Shown here piece after piece: positions 39,624 through 48,640 of a DNA stretch of 64,000 nucleotides. Origin of the DNA: Bradyrhizobium sp. CER78 (lineage in GTDB: Bacteria; Pseudomonadota; Alphaproteobacteria; Rhizobiales; Xanthobacteraceae); assembly GCF_029846235.1 (NCBI RefSeq), contig NZ_JARVWP010000002.1, positions 310,001 to 374,000 of the forward strand, written 5' to 3'. A model generated the notes under the pieces. It was not told the origin of the DNA. It was given only the letters and a program-made list of their open reading frames with translations, and did not search any database. Numbering within the stretch: the stretch's first letter is position 1; the number at the start of each line of letters is the position of its first letter. A program made the position numbers and the translations under genes.

Positions 39624-40342
39624 TTCCGTCTCCCAAGGACCTGGAAAGTTGCGATTGAATTGGACGGTCGACACAATTGCCGTCCGGCCAATCTCGATAT
39701 AAATCGCTGCAGCATTCGCATCGCTACGCCGACCTCGGATTTCGAGCGCGGCACCGCAAGCTCGGCACGACGATCATTTGGAGAATGACCTTGTAGCGCC
39801 GGCTAGGGAAATCACCTCCCGCCATGGAATCGATAAAGGGACGCTATTGCCGATGGCGGCGCGCTGCGCGCCGTCATGTCAGGAATGCCACGAGCCGCAT
39901 GACGCTCAATGGGGACGTTTTTTGTCCTGCAGAGGCTTCCGAGCCGCCTTCTAAAATCGCAATCAAACTGTCGCGGCTTGCACAACCGGTGCAACGAAAA
40001 TTCACACAGTGTCCGCCTGGGACTTTCGGCTCGCTGGAAGTCAATACATTGCGCGCGTGAGCGGAAGCATGATTGAGCCCACCGCGCAAGCGCTCACAAA
40101 CTTCCTCATCGAAAGCCTTGTCTCCCGATTCACGGAGCATTCCTATCGGTTATGGATACGATAGCTTTACTCGAATGGGCGCCGAATTTAATTTCAAATG
40201 CATCGGCTTGGGCGCGTGCGGCGCTTACACGTCGCACGAATTCGGATCCCACTGCCAATAACAGAGTTTCGTGCAGCCTAACGGCATGACAGTCAGCGAG
40301 TCGCTTCGCATGGCACACTCAAACACAATGGAAGGACGCTCC
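39624..40342. other. Divergent promoter region between RND system 2 and OsmC gene
   Basis: About 720 bases without a gene I can support. It contains copy 2 of the 31-bp element (39806-39836). The part 39850-40342 shows only short unrecognised open frames. Confidence 0.5.
39806..39836 (-). promoter_or_regulatory. Shared 31-bp element, copy 2 (upstream of RND system 2)
   Basis: Plus strand opens GGGAAATCACC, then CGCCAT, and ends AATCGATAA. Among the five copies it is near-identical to copy 3 in the core. It lies 183-213 bases before the adaptor start. Confidence 0.75.
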
Positions 40343-40852
40343 ATGATGCCACAAAGCAATGCATCCAAGCTCCGAGAAGTCTTCGTCACGAGCGATCCCA
40401 CCAATCATGGCGCGCTGGTTGGTCGTGTCGACGCAACTCCCTTTCCTGTCGGCGGTCCTGATGGAGTCGGACACGTATCCCCGGGTCCCAACCCGTACGA
40501 CCTTCTAAGCGCATCCCTCGCCGCATGCACCGCTATGACCGTTCGTTTTCACGCCCGGCGCGGAAAAGTTCCGCTGGAGCGCGTGGAAGTGGGCGTCAGC
40601 TTCCACCACGGCGCAGCGGGTGAAAGGGATTCGTTCGAGCGCACTCTCGTGTTAGAGGGGAAACTCGATGCGCAACAGCGCACATTTTTGCTGGAGGTCG
40701 CAAATCTCTGCCCCGTTGGCGAACTTCTCGGCATCAGTGCGGATATTCGCTTACGCCTGGACGCCACTACTTCCGACCTCAACGCCGGCACTCAGGCCAG
40801 CTATGAAGATGATCTGGCTGAACTCGGGATCCCGAATATCTATCCGGATTGA
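40343..40852 (+). CDS. OsmC/Ohr-family peroxiredoxin-like protein
   Basis: A 169-residue thiol-dependent organic-hydroperoxide-reductase-like protein. The two redox cysteines are Cys62 (SASLAACTAMTVRFHA) and Cys123 (EVANLCPVGELL), at the positions expected for OsmC family members. The N-terminal strand region includes FPVGGPDGVGHVSPGPNPYD, the glycine-rich loop before the first helix that precedes the active site. Ohr/OsmC enzymes remove fatty-acid and other organic peroxides using lipoyl or similar donors. Start 40343 is chosen because GGAAGGA precedes it. In-frame codons further upstream lack a site. An ATG follows at once, so the exact Met is ambiguous by one codon. It begins a run of plus-strand redox genes. 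Confidence 0.92.
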   Translation: MMPQSNASKLREVFVTSDPTNHGALVGRVDATPFPVGGPDGVGHVSPGPNPYDLLSASLAACTAMTVRFHARRGKVPLERVEVGVSFHHGAAGERDSFERTLVLEGKLDAQQRTFLLEVANLCPVGELLGISADIRLRLDATTSDLNAGTQASYEDDLAELGIPNIYPD

Positions 40853-41137
40853 GTGTCTCTCGTGCTGGCGATCGCTGCATCGGGGGCACCGGAGCCTCTC
40901 ATGATGCATGGTCTCAAGTTGCGTAAATCCGTGGCTCTGGATGTGCTCCCGAGTGCCCAGAGATCATGCTCTCGCGCGATCGTCCGCTCCGATTCAATGA
41001 CTAGTTTGACGCAGTTTGATTCTCGCGTGCCGCTTTGATGGCATCAATTCCATAGCCACTGGTCATTGGACCAGCGAGCTTCGTGGCCGCAAAATGAATC
41101 GGAAGATGGCGACAGACCCCACGCAAGGAGGTGGATG

Positions 41138-42055
41138 ATGAAAACAATCGTCGTAACGGACCAGGCGGCGGGAACGTCGGGGATGAAGCTTTCGGAGCGG
41201 CCGGAGCCGCAGGCAGCGATAAACGACGCCATCGTTCAGGTTCATGCGGCGCGCTTTGTTCCGACTGAGCTGGAGTGGCCCTCAACCTGGACCGACCGCC
41301 TCGGCCGCGACCGAACACCCTCGATTCCCGGGCACGAGTTGGCCGGCGTGGTTACCGCTCTCGGCTACGGCACGACGGGACTGTCGGTGGGACAGCGCGT
41401 GTTCGGCCTCGCCGACTGGTATCGCGACGGCACCCTGGCGGAATATGTCGCCATGGAGGCCCGCAACCTCGCGCCGCTGCCGGGCGACGTTGACTTCACG
41501 GTGGGCGCGAGTCTGCCGATCTCGGGCCTCACCGCTTGGCAGGGACTGTTCCAGCACGGCCGCCTTCAGGCGGGGCAGAGCGTCCTCGTGCACGGCGCGG
41601 CCGGCGCCGTCGGTTCGATGGTGACGCAACTCGCCCGCGAGTTCGGCGCCTATGTCATCGGCACCGGGCGCGCCGCCGACCGTCAGGCGGTGCTCGACTT
41701 TGGCGCGAAGGAGTTCTTTGATCTTGGCAACGACGCGCTGGAAGACATCAGCGGAGTCGATCTGCTGATCGATGGCATCGGCGGCGACATCGGAAAACGG
41801 TCCGCAGACCTGATTCGAACGGGAGGAACGCTGGTGTCCATCGTCGGGCCGGTCGAGGCACGGCCTGTCGACGGGCTCGCGATCGACTTCGTCGTCGAGG
41901 CCGATCGTGCCCAACTGAATGAGATCGTCCAGCGGGTGCGCGACGGACGACTGCGCACGAATATCGGCAACCTTCCGACTCTCGACGAGGCCATCGCCGC
42001 CTTGAATCCGACCAAGCGACCCAAGGGCAAAACGGTCATCCGCATTCGCCCCTAA
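41138..42055 (+). CDS. MDR-family NADP-dependent oxidoreductase (quinone-oxidoreductase/zeta-crystallin-like)
   Basis: A 305-residue medium-chain reductase without zinc ligands. The N-terminal GroES-like fold (IPGHELAGVVTALGYGTTGL, VGQRVFGLADWY) precedes the Rossmann domain (GQSVLVHGAAGAVGSMVTQL, an AxGxVG-type NADP motif). It ends with KGKTVIRIRP. Such enzymes reduce quinones or alpha,beta-unsaturated carbonyls with NADPH. AAGGAGG lies 6 bases before the ATG at 41138 (another ATG is immediately upstream). A decayed fragment of a related gene lies at 23190-23438. The following nitroreductase starts 112 bases later, with its own ribosome site. Confidence 0.92.
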   Translation: MKTIVVTDQAAGTSGMKLSERPEPQAAINDAIVQVHAARFVPTELEWPSTWTDRLGRDRTPSIPGHELAGVVTALGYGTTGLSVGQRVFGLADWYRDGTLAEYVAMEARNLAPLPGDVDFTVGASLPISGLTAWQGLFQHGRLQAGQSVLVHGAAGAVGSMVTQLAREFGAYVIGTGRAADRQAVLDFGAKEFFDLGNDALEDISGVDLLIDGIGGDIGKRSADLIRTGGTLVSIVGPVEARPVDGLAIDFVVEADRAQLNEIVQRVRDGRLRTNIGNLPTLDEAIAALNPTKRPKGKTVIRIRP

Positions 42056-42166
42056 GTCGACGCACGCCCGTTATTGCGCGGAGCCAACGGGCGCCGTCCA
42101 TCCCGGCCAGTTCGCATACGCCGGTGCGGGCCTTCAACCTACCCCCTCAACCCAAAGGAAATCACC

Positions 42167-42820
42167 ATGTCCGACGGAATTACCTCGACTGACGAAATCG
42201 CCATGACCAATGCTGTCATCGAATGCATCATGAGCCGCAGCGCCGCCAAGTACTACGACCCTACTGCCACCTTGAGCGACGACCAGATCCGCGAGTTGGT
42301 ACGAATCGGCACCACCGCGCCGACGTCCTTTCACTTGCAGAACTGGCGCTTCATCGCCGTACGGACGCCGCAAGCCAAAGCTCGACTACGACCGATCGCC
42401 TGGAATCAGCCCGCAACCAGCGAAGCCGCCGTTACTTTCATCGTCTGCGGGCAGTTGGCCGACTCAAGCGTCATACCGGATCGATTGGCGCCACTCGTGG
42501 AGGCGGGCATCATGCCGGCATCGATGGTGCCGGATTGGGAAATTCCCGCGCGTGATCTGTATATGGCGTATCCGCAACGCCAGCGCGACGAGGCGGTACG
42601 TACGGCCACCTTCGGCGCGGCGGCGATGATCTATGCGGCCCTTTCGATGGGGCTGGGTTCGACGCCGATGATCGGTTTCGATGCCGAAGCGGTGGCTCGC
42701 GAGTTCAGGCTGGCCGAGAACGAAGTTCCGGTCATGCTGCTGTCCATAGGCGCGCTCCGCCCGGGAAACTGGGCGCAGAAGCCGCGCCTGCCGGTGGCAG
42801 ATGTGCTGGAACTCGTCTGA
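42167..42820 (+). CDS. Nitroreductase-family flavoprotein
   Basis: A 217-residue FMN enzyme of the nitroreductase fold. The FMN-phosphate region SRSAAKYYDPTATLSDDQIR and the active-site turn GTTAPTSFHLQNWRFIAVRT are characteristic. The C-terminal MGLGSTPMIGFDAEAVAREF with PVMLLSIGAL completes the dimeric fold. These proteins reduce nitro compounds, quinones or flavins with NAD(P)H. AAAGGAA lies 6 bases before the ATG at 42167, and a longer open frame upstream has no site. It sits between the MDR reductase and the AhpD-like protein on the same strand with short gaps, so the three are likely co-transcribed and work on reactive small molecules. Confidence 0.92.
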   Translation: MSDGITSTDEIAMTNAVIECIMSRSAAKYYDPTATLSDDQIRELVRIGTTAPTSFHLQNWRFIAVRTPQAKARLRPIAWNQPATSEAAVTFIVCGQLADSSVIPDRLAPLVEAGIMPASMVPDWEIPARDLYMAYPQRQRDEAVRTATFGAAAMIYAALSMGLGSTPMIGFDAEAVAREFRLAENEVPVMLLSIGALRPGNWAQKPRLPVADVLELV

Positions 42821-42855
42821 TTGCCGATAAAACTGGTAAAATTGCGGAGACTAAG

Positions 42856-43401
42856 ATGACGAGAAGTACAGCGCTGAAGCCAGAACAGGTGCCGGCCGAT
42901 TCGAAACCTACCCTCGAGATGTTCACCAAGAACATCGGATTTACTCCTAATATGATAGCGACCTTCGCTGCCAGCCCGATTGCGTTCAACGCGTGGGCGA
43001 CCTTGCTCGGCTCCTTGAGCAAGGCGCTCGACGTGAAGACGCGTGACAGCATCGGCCTCGCCGTCTCCGAAGTGAATGGCTGCGACTATTGCCTTGGGGT
43101 TCACAGCTTTACCGCCGATCATATGGCCAAGCTGCCGGCCAATGAGATCATTCTCGCTCGGAAGGGCCATGCTAGTGACCCGAAGCGGAACGCCGCTATC
43201 GAGTTTGCGCGCAAGGTCATCGAGACACGCGGCAAGGTCGATGACGCCGACCTTAAAGCCGTCCGCGCCGCCGGCTACTCGGATGCGAACGTTATCGAGA
43301 TCGTCGCGCTGGTGGCTATGTACTCCCTGACTAACTTTTTCAACAACGTGTTCGATCCCGAGACGGACTTTCCCGCCGTTGCTCCGGCTGGCTCGATTTG
43401 A
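42856..43401 (+). CDS. Carboxymuconolactone decarboxylase/AhpD-like alkylhydroperoxidase
   Basis: A 181-residue helical protein of the CMD/AhpD family. The active site is NGCDYCLGVHSF with Cys76, Cys79 and His83, the exact Cys-x-x-Cys-x3-His motif of AhpD peroxidases rather than the decarboxylases proper. The first part (TPNMIATFAASPIAFNAWAT) is the usual helical cap. It likely reduces peroxides using a dithiol relay. The gene follows the nitroreductase by 35 bases and ends a plus-strand group. A terminator hairpin follows at 43452-43507. Confidence 0.92.
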   Translation: MTRSTALKPEQVPADSKPTLEMFTKNIGFTPNMIATFAASPIAFNAWATLLGSLSKALDVKTRDSIGLAVSEVNGCDYCLGVHSFTADHMAKLPANEIILARKGHASDPKRNAAIEFARKVIETRGKVDDADLKAVRAAGYSDANVIEIVALVAMYSLTNFFNNVFDPETDFPAVAPAGSI

Positions 43402-43451
43402 ACTCCATCGGGTCGCATCGACCATCTCCAAGGTTGATGTGATGCGAACGT

Positions 43452-43507
43452 AAAGCCCGAGCCCGGATGCACCCCAGGAAGGATTCTCGGGAACGCGTCC
43501 GGGCTTT
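43452..43507. terminator. Bidirectional terminator hairpin
   Basis: AAAGCCCG (43452-43459) pairs with CGGGCTTT (43500-43507) around a long loop with further pairing. The A-run and T-run on the two sides serve both strands. It lies between the convergent CMD and NmrA-like genes. Confidence 0.7.
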
Positions 43508-43541
43508 GTTCGGTTGGAGAACAGGAGGAGCTACGCCCTGA

Positions 43542-44297
43542 TCAGGCTCCTTTCCGCGAGAGGCGTAACCACCCCTCGAGATACACGCGACCGAGACGCG
43601 CTTCGCCCAGTGGTACGAGCGACTTTTCCTCCAGTCGACCGCCGAAATATCGAGCCTCGGGATCTTTCACGACCTTGCGAGGGTCGCCAATAGCTTTCAG
43701 ATAGCGAGAGACGATTTCATTGAACGGTGCTCGTTCCGGGCCTGCGATCTCGACGATTCCGTTTCGCGGATTGGCGAAGGCAACTTCGGCGACGAAGGCG
43801 GCGACGTCATCAGCGGCGATAGGCTGAATTAGGCCCAGCGGGAGCCTGACGATGCCTCCATCCGTACTCGCATCGGCGATGCTGCCGAGGAATTCCAGAA
43901 ACTGGGTCGAGCGGATGATCGTGTAAGGAAGATTCGAAGCCGTGATCAGCCTCTCTTGGACGATCTTGGCGCGGTAGTAGCCTTGGTCGGGCACCCGGTT
44001 AGCCCCGACGATGGATAGCGCAACATGATGCCGTACGCGCGCTGCGGTTTCCGCCGCGAGAATGTTGCGGCCGGAGGTCTCGAAGAATTCTAACGCCGCC
44101 TGGCGGTCAGATGAAGGCGCATTGGAGACGTCGATCACCACCTGCGCGCCGGCCATGGCTTCTTTAAGCCCTTCTCCGGAGACGGTATTGACCCCACCTC
44201 TACGCGACGCCGCGACGACTTCGTTGCCGCCCTGGCGCAGAATGGCAACGATCTTCGAGCCAATCAAGCCAGTGCCTCCGATCACGACTATCTTCAT
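43542..44297 (-). CDS. NAD(P)-binding atypical SDR (NmrA-like)
   Basis: A 251-residue Rossmann protein. The motif VVIGGTGLIGSKIVAIL (residues about 3-19) binds NAD(P), and the body follows the NmrA/atypical SDR pattern (HHVALSIVGANRVPDQGYYR, where the YYRAK segment takes the place of the classical YxxxK; then TIIRSTQFLEFLGSI). Such proteins are either quinone or flavin reductases of the QOR2 type or redox sensors without catalysis. Its function here is open. AGAGAGAAG precedes the ATG. The gene is followed at 59 bases distance (upstream side) by the exported cupin on the same strand, so MFS, cupin and NmrA may form one minus-strand transcript. Confidence 0.9.
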   Translation of the reverse strand: MKIVVIGGTGLIGSKIVAILRQGGNEVVAASRRGGVNTVSGEGLKEAMAGAQVVIDVSNAPSSDRQAALEFFETSGRNILAAETAARVRHHVALSIVGANRVPDQGYYRAKIVQERLITASNLPYTIIRSTQFLEFLGSIADASTDGGIVRLPLGLIQPIAADDVAAFVAEVAFANPRNGIVEIAGPERAPFNEIVSRYLKAIGDPRKVVKDPEARYFGGRLEEKSLVPLGEARLGRVYLEGWLRLSRKGA

Positions 44298-44356
44298 GCG
44301 CTTCTCTCTTTGAGTATCGGTTGGCTTTCGCCGATGCGCCGAGTGCGTCCTAAGGT

Positions 44357-44776
44357 TTATCTGATGGGCGTGGTCAGCATTTGGTCATTAGTGTCGAGGA
44401 CGAAGACAGCGAGCAGCTTTGCCGGCTCGGTCTTGCTCGCGTTGCGGCTGATCGAATGGGTCGCGCCCGGCGGCTCGGACCAGCTCTCGCCTGCCCGATA
44501 GATGCGCGTCTCGCCATCGTTCACCTTCGACTCGATCGCACCCGAGATCACGTAGGCGTAGATGAAAGCCGACTTCGCGTGGGTGTGGGATGGAGAGGCT
44601 GCTCCCGGCGCGTAATCGACTTCCAGGGTGATCAGCGACTTGCCCGGGATATTCGGAATGGCCGCCTCGAAGTTCTTCGTCACGGTTTGCCCTTCGCTAT
44701 CATGCGCGAAGATCGGGCCGGCCATTGAGAGGGTGAAGGCGGCGCAGGTGGCGGCGATAATGATTCGGATACTCAT
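44357..44776 (-). CDS. Exported cupin protein
   Basis: A 139-residue small cupin. Residues 1-24 form a signal peptide (IIIAATCAAFTLSMAGPIFA). The cupin barrel follows, with metal-ligand motif PSHTHAKSAFIYAYV and a second motif GATHSISRN with its His. A single-domain exported cupin probably binds a metal and a small ligand in the periplasm; no reaction can be inferred. AAGGAGAAA lies 6 bases before the ATG. A fragment of a close relative is fused to a GNAT remnant at 23895-24060, matching over about 135 bases at DNA level. Lies between MFS and NmrA-like genes on the same strand. Confidence 0.88.
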   Translation of the reverse strand: MSIRIIIAATCAAFTLSMAGPIFAHDSEGQTVTKNFEAAIPNIPGKSLITLEVDYAPGAASPSHTHAKSAFIYAYVISGAIESKVNDGETRIYRAGESWSEPPGATHSISRNASKTEPAKLLAVFVLDTNDQMLTTPIR

Positions 44777-44855
44777 GGGTTTCTCCTTCTGCCTATAGGC
44801 TAGTCTTCATTGCTTCCTCTCGGCCTCGCCTGCTGCCGATTGCGGACCGAACAGG

Positions 44856-46292
44856 TTAGTCTCGCGGGATGAAGTCGACGTGGGGCCCCGACTCGATAAT
44901 GAACACCGCGAGCGTGGCGAGAACGCAGGCGACCGCGGCGACAGCCATCGCTATGTGGAATCCCGAGAACAGCTCGGGACCACCCTGCTGCAGGACGCCG
45001 CCGAGCAGAGAGATGGCGAACAGCGACCCGGCGCGCGAGACCGCGCTGTTGACGCCAGACGCAGTGCCGGCGCGATCGGGTTCGACGGAGGTGAGGACAA
45101 GGGTCGTCAACGGCGCGATCGCCAGGCCCATGCCCAGAGCCTGCAGCACGATAGCGGGGAATATGTCCGCCCAATAGGTCGCGTTCGGGCCGATACGGAG
45201 CGCCATTGCGCATCCCAAGGCGGCGATGGCACTGCCGGAGAACAGTGGCAAGCGCCGGCCGAACTGGCGGCAGAGCACGCCGGCCAGTGGCGAAACGATT
45301 GTGATCAGCACTTGCATGGGAATGAAGGCCAGCCCTGCCGCCAGCGTCGGCAGGTGTGCGCCGCGGATCATCACGAACGGGATCAAAGTTAGCACGACCG
45401 TGAACGGTGCGTAGAGGAGCACAGTAAACAGGTTTGCGCCGATAACCGACCGCGAAGTAAAAAGTGACGGCGGCAACATGGCGGCGTCGCCTAATCGCCG
45501 TTGGCTCACAATCAGGCCGGCCAGGCCGCTCAGACCGACGACCAGGGTGAGGAGCACACCAAGGCTCAAGCCCGAATCATTGGTCAGGCTGGTTAGCCCC
45601 GCGCCCAGCGCGCCGAGCCCAACTGCCGAAAACACCGCGCCAGCGACGCCGACCCTGGCGCGACCGGTTGGAGAGTCCTTAGGTATCCACACGGTGCCGA
45701 CGGCCAGCGCGCCGACCGCCGCAGGCAGAAGCATCAGAAAGGTCATCCGCCAGGAGCCGTGCTCAAGTAGCATGCCGGCAATTGCGGGCGCGCCCCCGCT
45801 GGCTACAGCCGCTGCGGCAGACCAGATGCCGACCGCGCCGGCTTTCTTGTCGGCGGGAAAGGCCTGCCCTAGCACGGAAAGGCCATTGGGCAGTATCAAG
45901 GCTTCGCCCGAGCCTTGCAGGAATCGGCCAACAATGAGCGGCGCGAAACTCGGCGCGAAGCCGATCGCGGCTACGCCCAGACCGTAAAGAGCGATCCCCC
46001 CGAGGAAGATCCGCTTCCGTCCGAACCGGTCCCCCACAGCGCCGGCGACCAAAGTCAGGGCCGCAAGCGGCAAGAGTTCGGCGTTCATCACCCATTGCAG
46101 TTCGAGCGGCGACAGATGCATGTTTCGGCCAATCGCCGCCAGCGCGACCGCGACGACCGCACCGCTGACGAAAACGAGGGAACCGCCCAAGCTCAACGCA
46201 GCGAGCGTCTTGGTGCTGCCTTCGGCGCCGAGGGCCGCAGGCTCGGAGAACGCGAGGCCGCGGTCAGTCAGCATCAGGGACGCGCTGCTCAC
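44856..46292 (-). CDS. MFS drug exporter (DHA2-type)
   Basis: A 478-residue transporter with about 14 hydrophobic segments, the number typical of DHA2 drug:proton antiporters. Motif A is present as GDRFGRKRIFLGGI, and motif C-like glycine-rich helix 5 as AGMLLEHGSWRMTF with preceding AVASGGAPAI. Its N-terminus LSPLELQWVMNAELLPLAAL matches EmrB/QacA-like proteins. It probably exports a hydrophobic or cationic compound. The start is GTG at 46292 with GGGAGG 9 bases upstream. The upstream gap carries copy 3 of the shared 31-bp element, in the opposite orientation to the others, between this gene and the divergent DUF3788 gene. Confidence 0.92.
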   Translation of the reverse strand: MSSASLMLTDRGLAFSEPAALGAEGSTKTLAALSLGGSLVFVSGAVVAVALAAIGRNMHLSPLELQWVMNAELLPLAALTLVAGAVGDRFGRKRIFLGGIALYGLGVAAIGFAPSFAPLIVGRFLQGSGEALILPNGLSVLGQAFPADKKAGAVGIWSAAAAVASGGAPAIAGMLLEHGSWRMTFLMLLPAAVGALAVGTVWIPKDSPTGRARVGVAGAVFSAVGLGALGAGLTSLTNDSGLSLGVLLTLVVGLSGLAGLIVSQRRLGDAAMLPPSLFTSRSVIGANLFTVLLYAPFTVVLTLIPFVMIRGAHLPTLAAGLAFIPMQVLITIVSPLAGVLCRQFGRRLPLFSGSAIAALGCAMALRIGPNATYWADIFPAIVLQALGMGLAIAPLTTLVLTSVEPDRAGTASGVNSAVSRAGSLFAISLLGGVLQQGGPELFSGFHIAMAVAAVACVLATLAVFIIESGPHVDFIPRD

Positions 46293-46757
46293 AACCTGAT
46301 CCTCCCGGTTGCTTCGTTGCGGGATATAATTCAGCGAAAACGCCAGTTAGGAATGGCATGAGCAGGACCACTTTTTCTAATAGCCGTCATGCATAGTTTC
46401 CATGGCAACCGGGAATGTTGCTGCGACGTTTTTCACTGCCATTGGTCAATCAAGGAATGTTGCACAGGCCGCGACGGCATCACGCCGAGCAGTGAGGCAA
46501 TGCCGATCATCTATCGATTCGATGGCGAGAGGTGATTTCCCTTGTCGTTATCCGACTGCCACGGTGTAAGAGCGTTGTCAGAAGCACCTGCAACACGAGA
46601 CGAGATTGCAAGTGCCCTCTCCCAAATGCCGTCTCCTACGAACTGGAGGCGACGATTCGCTACGAAGTGCGGCCGCTCATAGCGCGGTGCGGCCGCGGCG
46701 TTATTGATTCAGACCTCTGCGCCCAGGAGATCGGGCAGGAAGCGTAAGGAAAGCGGC
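46293..46757. other. Divergent promoter region between MFS and DUF3788 genes
   Basis: A 465-base gap without a gene. It contains copy 3 of the 31-bp element at 46511-46541, nearly midway between the two start codons (219 and 217 bases away). Confidence 0.5.
46511..46541 (+). promoter_or_regulatory. Shared 31-bp element, copy 3 (inverted, MFS/DUF3788 gap)
   Basis: Plus strand reads CTATCGATTCGATGGCGAG, then continues to GATTTCCC. It holds the perfect palindrome ATCGATTCGAT. The element matches copy 5 at 25 of 31 bases after inversion. It could serve the MFS gene, the DUF3788 gene or both. Confidence 0.7.
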
Positions 46758-47204
46758 ATGGAACGATCCCACCAGATCGGCGACAGGATCACCGACAGAT
46801 CAGCACCACCCGATGACGGCACTGTCCGCGACTGGGTCGGGCAGCGAGCGTTCAAGAATTGGGCCGAGCTACGAAACTGGATCGAGACATACTACCCTGG
46901 TGTTTTCGTGCCCGATTGGCTCTATGGTGGCAAGAAGCGCGGTTGGTCCCTGCGCTACAAGAAGACCAAGGCATTCTGCACCTTCATTCCGGAATACAAG
47001 CGATTTTCAGCGGTGGTGGTCTTGGGGAAAGCGGAACGAGAGAAGTTTGAAGAGCGGCGCTATGTCTGGCGTCCGCAGTTGGTCAAACTCTACGATGAAG
47101 CCAAGACATACATCGACGGCAAATGGCTGACAGTCGCTATCTCATCTGCGGATGATCGGCACGATGTGACCAAGCTTTTGACCATGAAACGTCCACCACA
47201 GTGA
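46758..47204 (+). CDS. DUF3788 family protein
   Basis: A 148-residue cytosolic protein of family DUF3788. Landmarks are WAELRNWIETYYPGVFVPDW, GWSLRYKKTKAFCTFIPEYK and the C-terminal DVTKLLTMKRPP, all of which are usual in the family (GWxLRYKKxxKxLCxLxPexG-type). The fold resembles YdhG/DUF1801-type small proteins, and no activity is established. Start at 46758 is supported by AAGGAAAG 4 bases upstream, against longer open frame upstream without a site. A terminator hairpin follows 22 bases after the stop, so it is monocistronic. It may be driven from the region holding copy 3 of the 31-bp element. Confidence 0.88.
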   Translation: MERSHQIGDRITDRSAPPDDGTVRDWVGQRAFKNWAELRNWIETYYPGVFVPDWLYGGKKRGWSLRYKKTKAFCTFIPEYKRFSAVVVLGKAEREKFEERRYVWRPQLVKLYDEAKTYIDGKWLTVAISSADDRHDVTKLLTMKRPPQ

Positions 47205-47226
47205 TGCGGTTGAATGTTGCGGAACT

Positions 47227-47246
47227 CCGCAACAGCTTGCGGTTTT
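47227..47246 (+). terminator. Intrinsic terminator after DUF3788 gene
   Basis: CCGCAA, loop CAGC, TTGCGG and TTTT. It begins 22 bases after the stop. An overlapping palindrome (GTTGCGGA-AC-TCCGCAAC) occupies 47216-47233. Confidence 0.75.
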
Positions 47247-47483
47247 CTGAGGGGAGTGCGGGACGATCCGTTAGCGGCTGGTTTGATCGATCGAGCGCAT
47301 GACCCTGCTTGGCCCGTCTTTCGCCGTACTGGTGTTCCCGCTCAGGCGTCCGTCCTGTCGAGCGCTCACCGGATCGACGAAGGCTCTATAAACAACAGCA
47401 ATGTTGCGATCCATTGCACAGTCTGCCGACGCAGCAATGACCGCAGGCATCCCGTCTTTTGATTCCGCTGCTGTTCCGAGACT

Positions 47484-47735
47484 CTATCTGAACCGACGAG
47501 CGCCGTTGGAAATCGCTCCCATCAGCGCTAAGCCCGCTCCAGCGACCAAACAAAAGACCGCGCCATGATCTCCGCTCAGGCCGAAGATCAGCGAGACAAA
47601 GGCGGACCCAACTGACCAACCGACGTAGCGAGCCGCAGCATTCATCCCGCTTGCGGCCCCGCTACGACCTACGGGTCCAGCCGTCATCATCGCGGTGTTG
47701 TTGGGTGTCTGGAAAAGACCAAAGCGATGCCGCCA
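47484..47735 (-). pseudogene. 3' fragment of an MFS (DHA2-type) transporter
   Basis: About 80 codons read as the last third of a 14-helix MFS exporter: FGLFQTPNNTAMMTAGPVGR followed by SGAASGMNAAARYVGWSVGS and two closing helices. No start or first 12 helices are present, and the frame is disturbed just upstream. Faintly protein-like sequence continues to about 47960 (IPLRDLLRSN), which may be more of the same dead gene. It is not a copy of the intact MFS at 44856. Confidence 0.75.
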
Positions 47736-47967
47736 AGAGCCAGCCGCCATTACGACATCCTACTTCGCCGGGGTGTCGGCAGGAAAACCATTAGAAGCAG
47801 GCCGCCCGCCAGCAACTCTAAGCCAAGGCTGCAAATCGCCGATGCGGCGTGGTGGGTTGTTGATAGCGACAACACAATCCAGACGACAGGACGTTCGATC
47901 GACGCGACATTTCGTTACTTCTGAGCAGATCCCGCAACGGGATGTCGCGTCGAACTCGAACCCATAC

Positions 47968-48369
47968 TCACATGGCCTTCCGCGTACCAAAGGTCGCTCG
48001 CTGGCCCGCGCCCATCTCGGGCGCGTTGAAAACCGAGGTGCTCAACAGGACTGCGGCGGCGAGAACCAAATAGTACCAGGCGTCGAGCCCAGTAAATTGG
48101 AAGACAAACGTCGCAACGATGAAAGCCAAGCCCACAGCACGATCCACCCACAGATGGAGCCAAAAGGGGATGACCCGGATTAGCCCTGTCGGGTGGTCCG
48201 TGAGAGCCGCCAGCAGCAGTGCCGCCGCGCCGGCCACCACCGAAAGCCACATCGCGGGCGGGTTGCTCTGCCCGAGCTTCAGCAGGAAGGGCGCGACCAT
48301 CAACACGATCGCGACGGGATAGTCGATCAGATAGGCGTGGAGGGATTTTGTAATGAAGCGGATTGGCAT
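47968..48369 (-). CDS. Small four-helix membrane protein (SPW-like)
   Basis: A 133-residue inner-membrane protein with about four helices: YPVAIVLMVAPFLLKLG, AMWLSVVAGAAALLLAAL, LHLWVDRAVGLAFIVATFVF and WYYLVLAAAVLLSTSVF. The arrangement and the DHPTG loop are reminiscent of SPW-repeat proteins, but I do not claim the family. Start 48369 is chosen for the AGGAG site 6 bases upstream. A longer frame begins at 48423. No partner is obvious, since neighbours are a dead MFS fragment and a kinase-like gene, both on the minus strand. Confidence 0.75.
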   Translation of the reverse strand: MPIRFITKSLHAYLIDYPVAIVLMVAPFLLKLGQSNPPAMWLSVVAGAAALLLAALTDHPTGLIRVIPFWLHLWVDRAVGLAFIVATFVFQFTGLDAWYYLVLAAAVLLSTSVFNAPEMGAGQRATFGTRKAM

Positions 48370-48640
48370 GGCCTGACTCCTGAGTTGGTGCTTTTTGACC
48401 GAGTTCGTCGAGAGACGAGGCAACGCACGCGAACCGCAGTTCGATCGCGCTGTGATCGAGATTCACGCGGCGCCGCAGCCCGAATTATCTCGATGAGACG
48501 CAGGCGGAGAATACTCACGCTTGCGCGCTACTAGAAATGCCGGATCGTTATGGTTTTCATTCCGCCGACACCAACGAGATCCCGAGGGCACGGAGCAAGC
48601 GCTCGAACGGTCATCCGCAATCCAATAGTTTTACTTCCGT

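Noticed and set aside
47216..47233. 18-bp near-palindrome after DUF3788 as an operator
   Set aside because: It overlaps a better explained intrinsic terminator (47227-47246) just after the stop codon.
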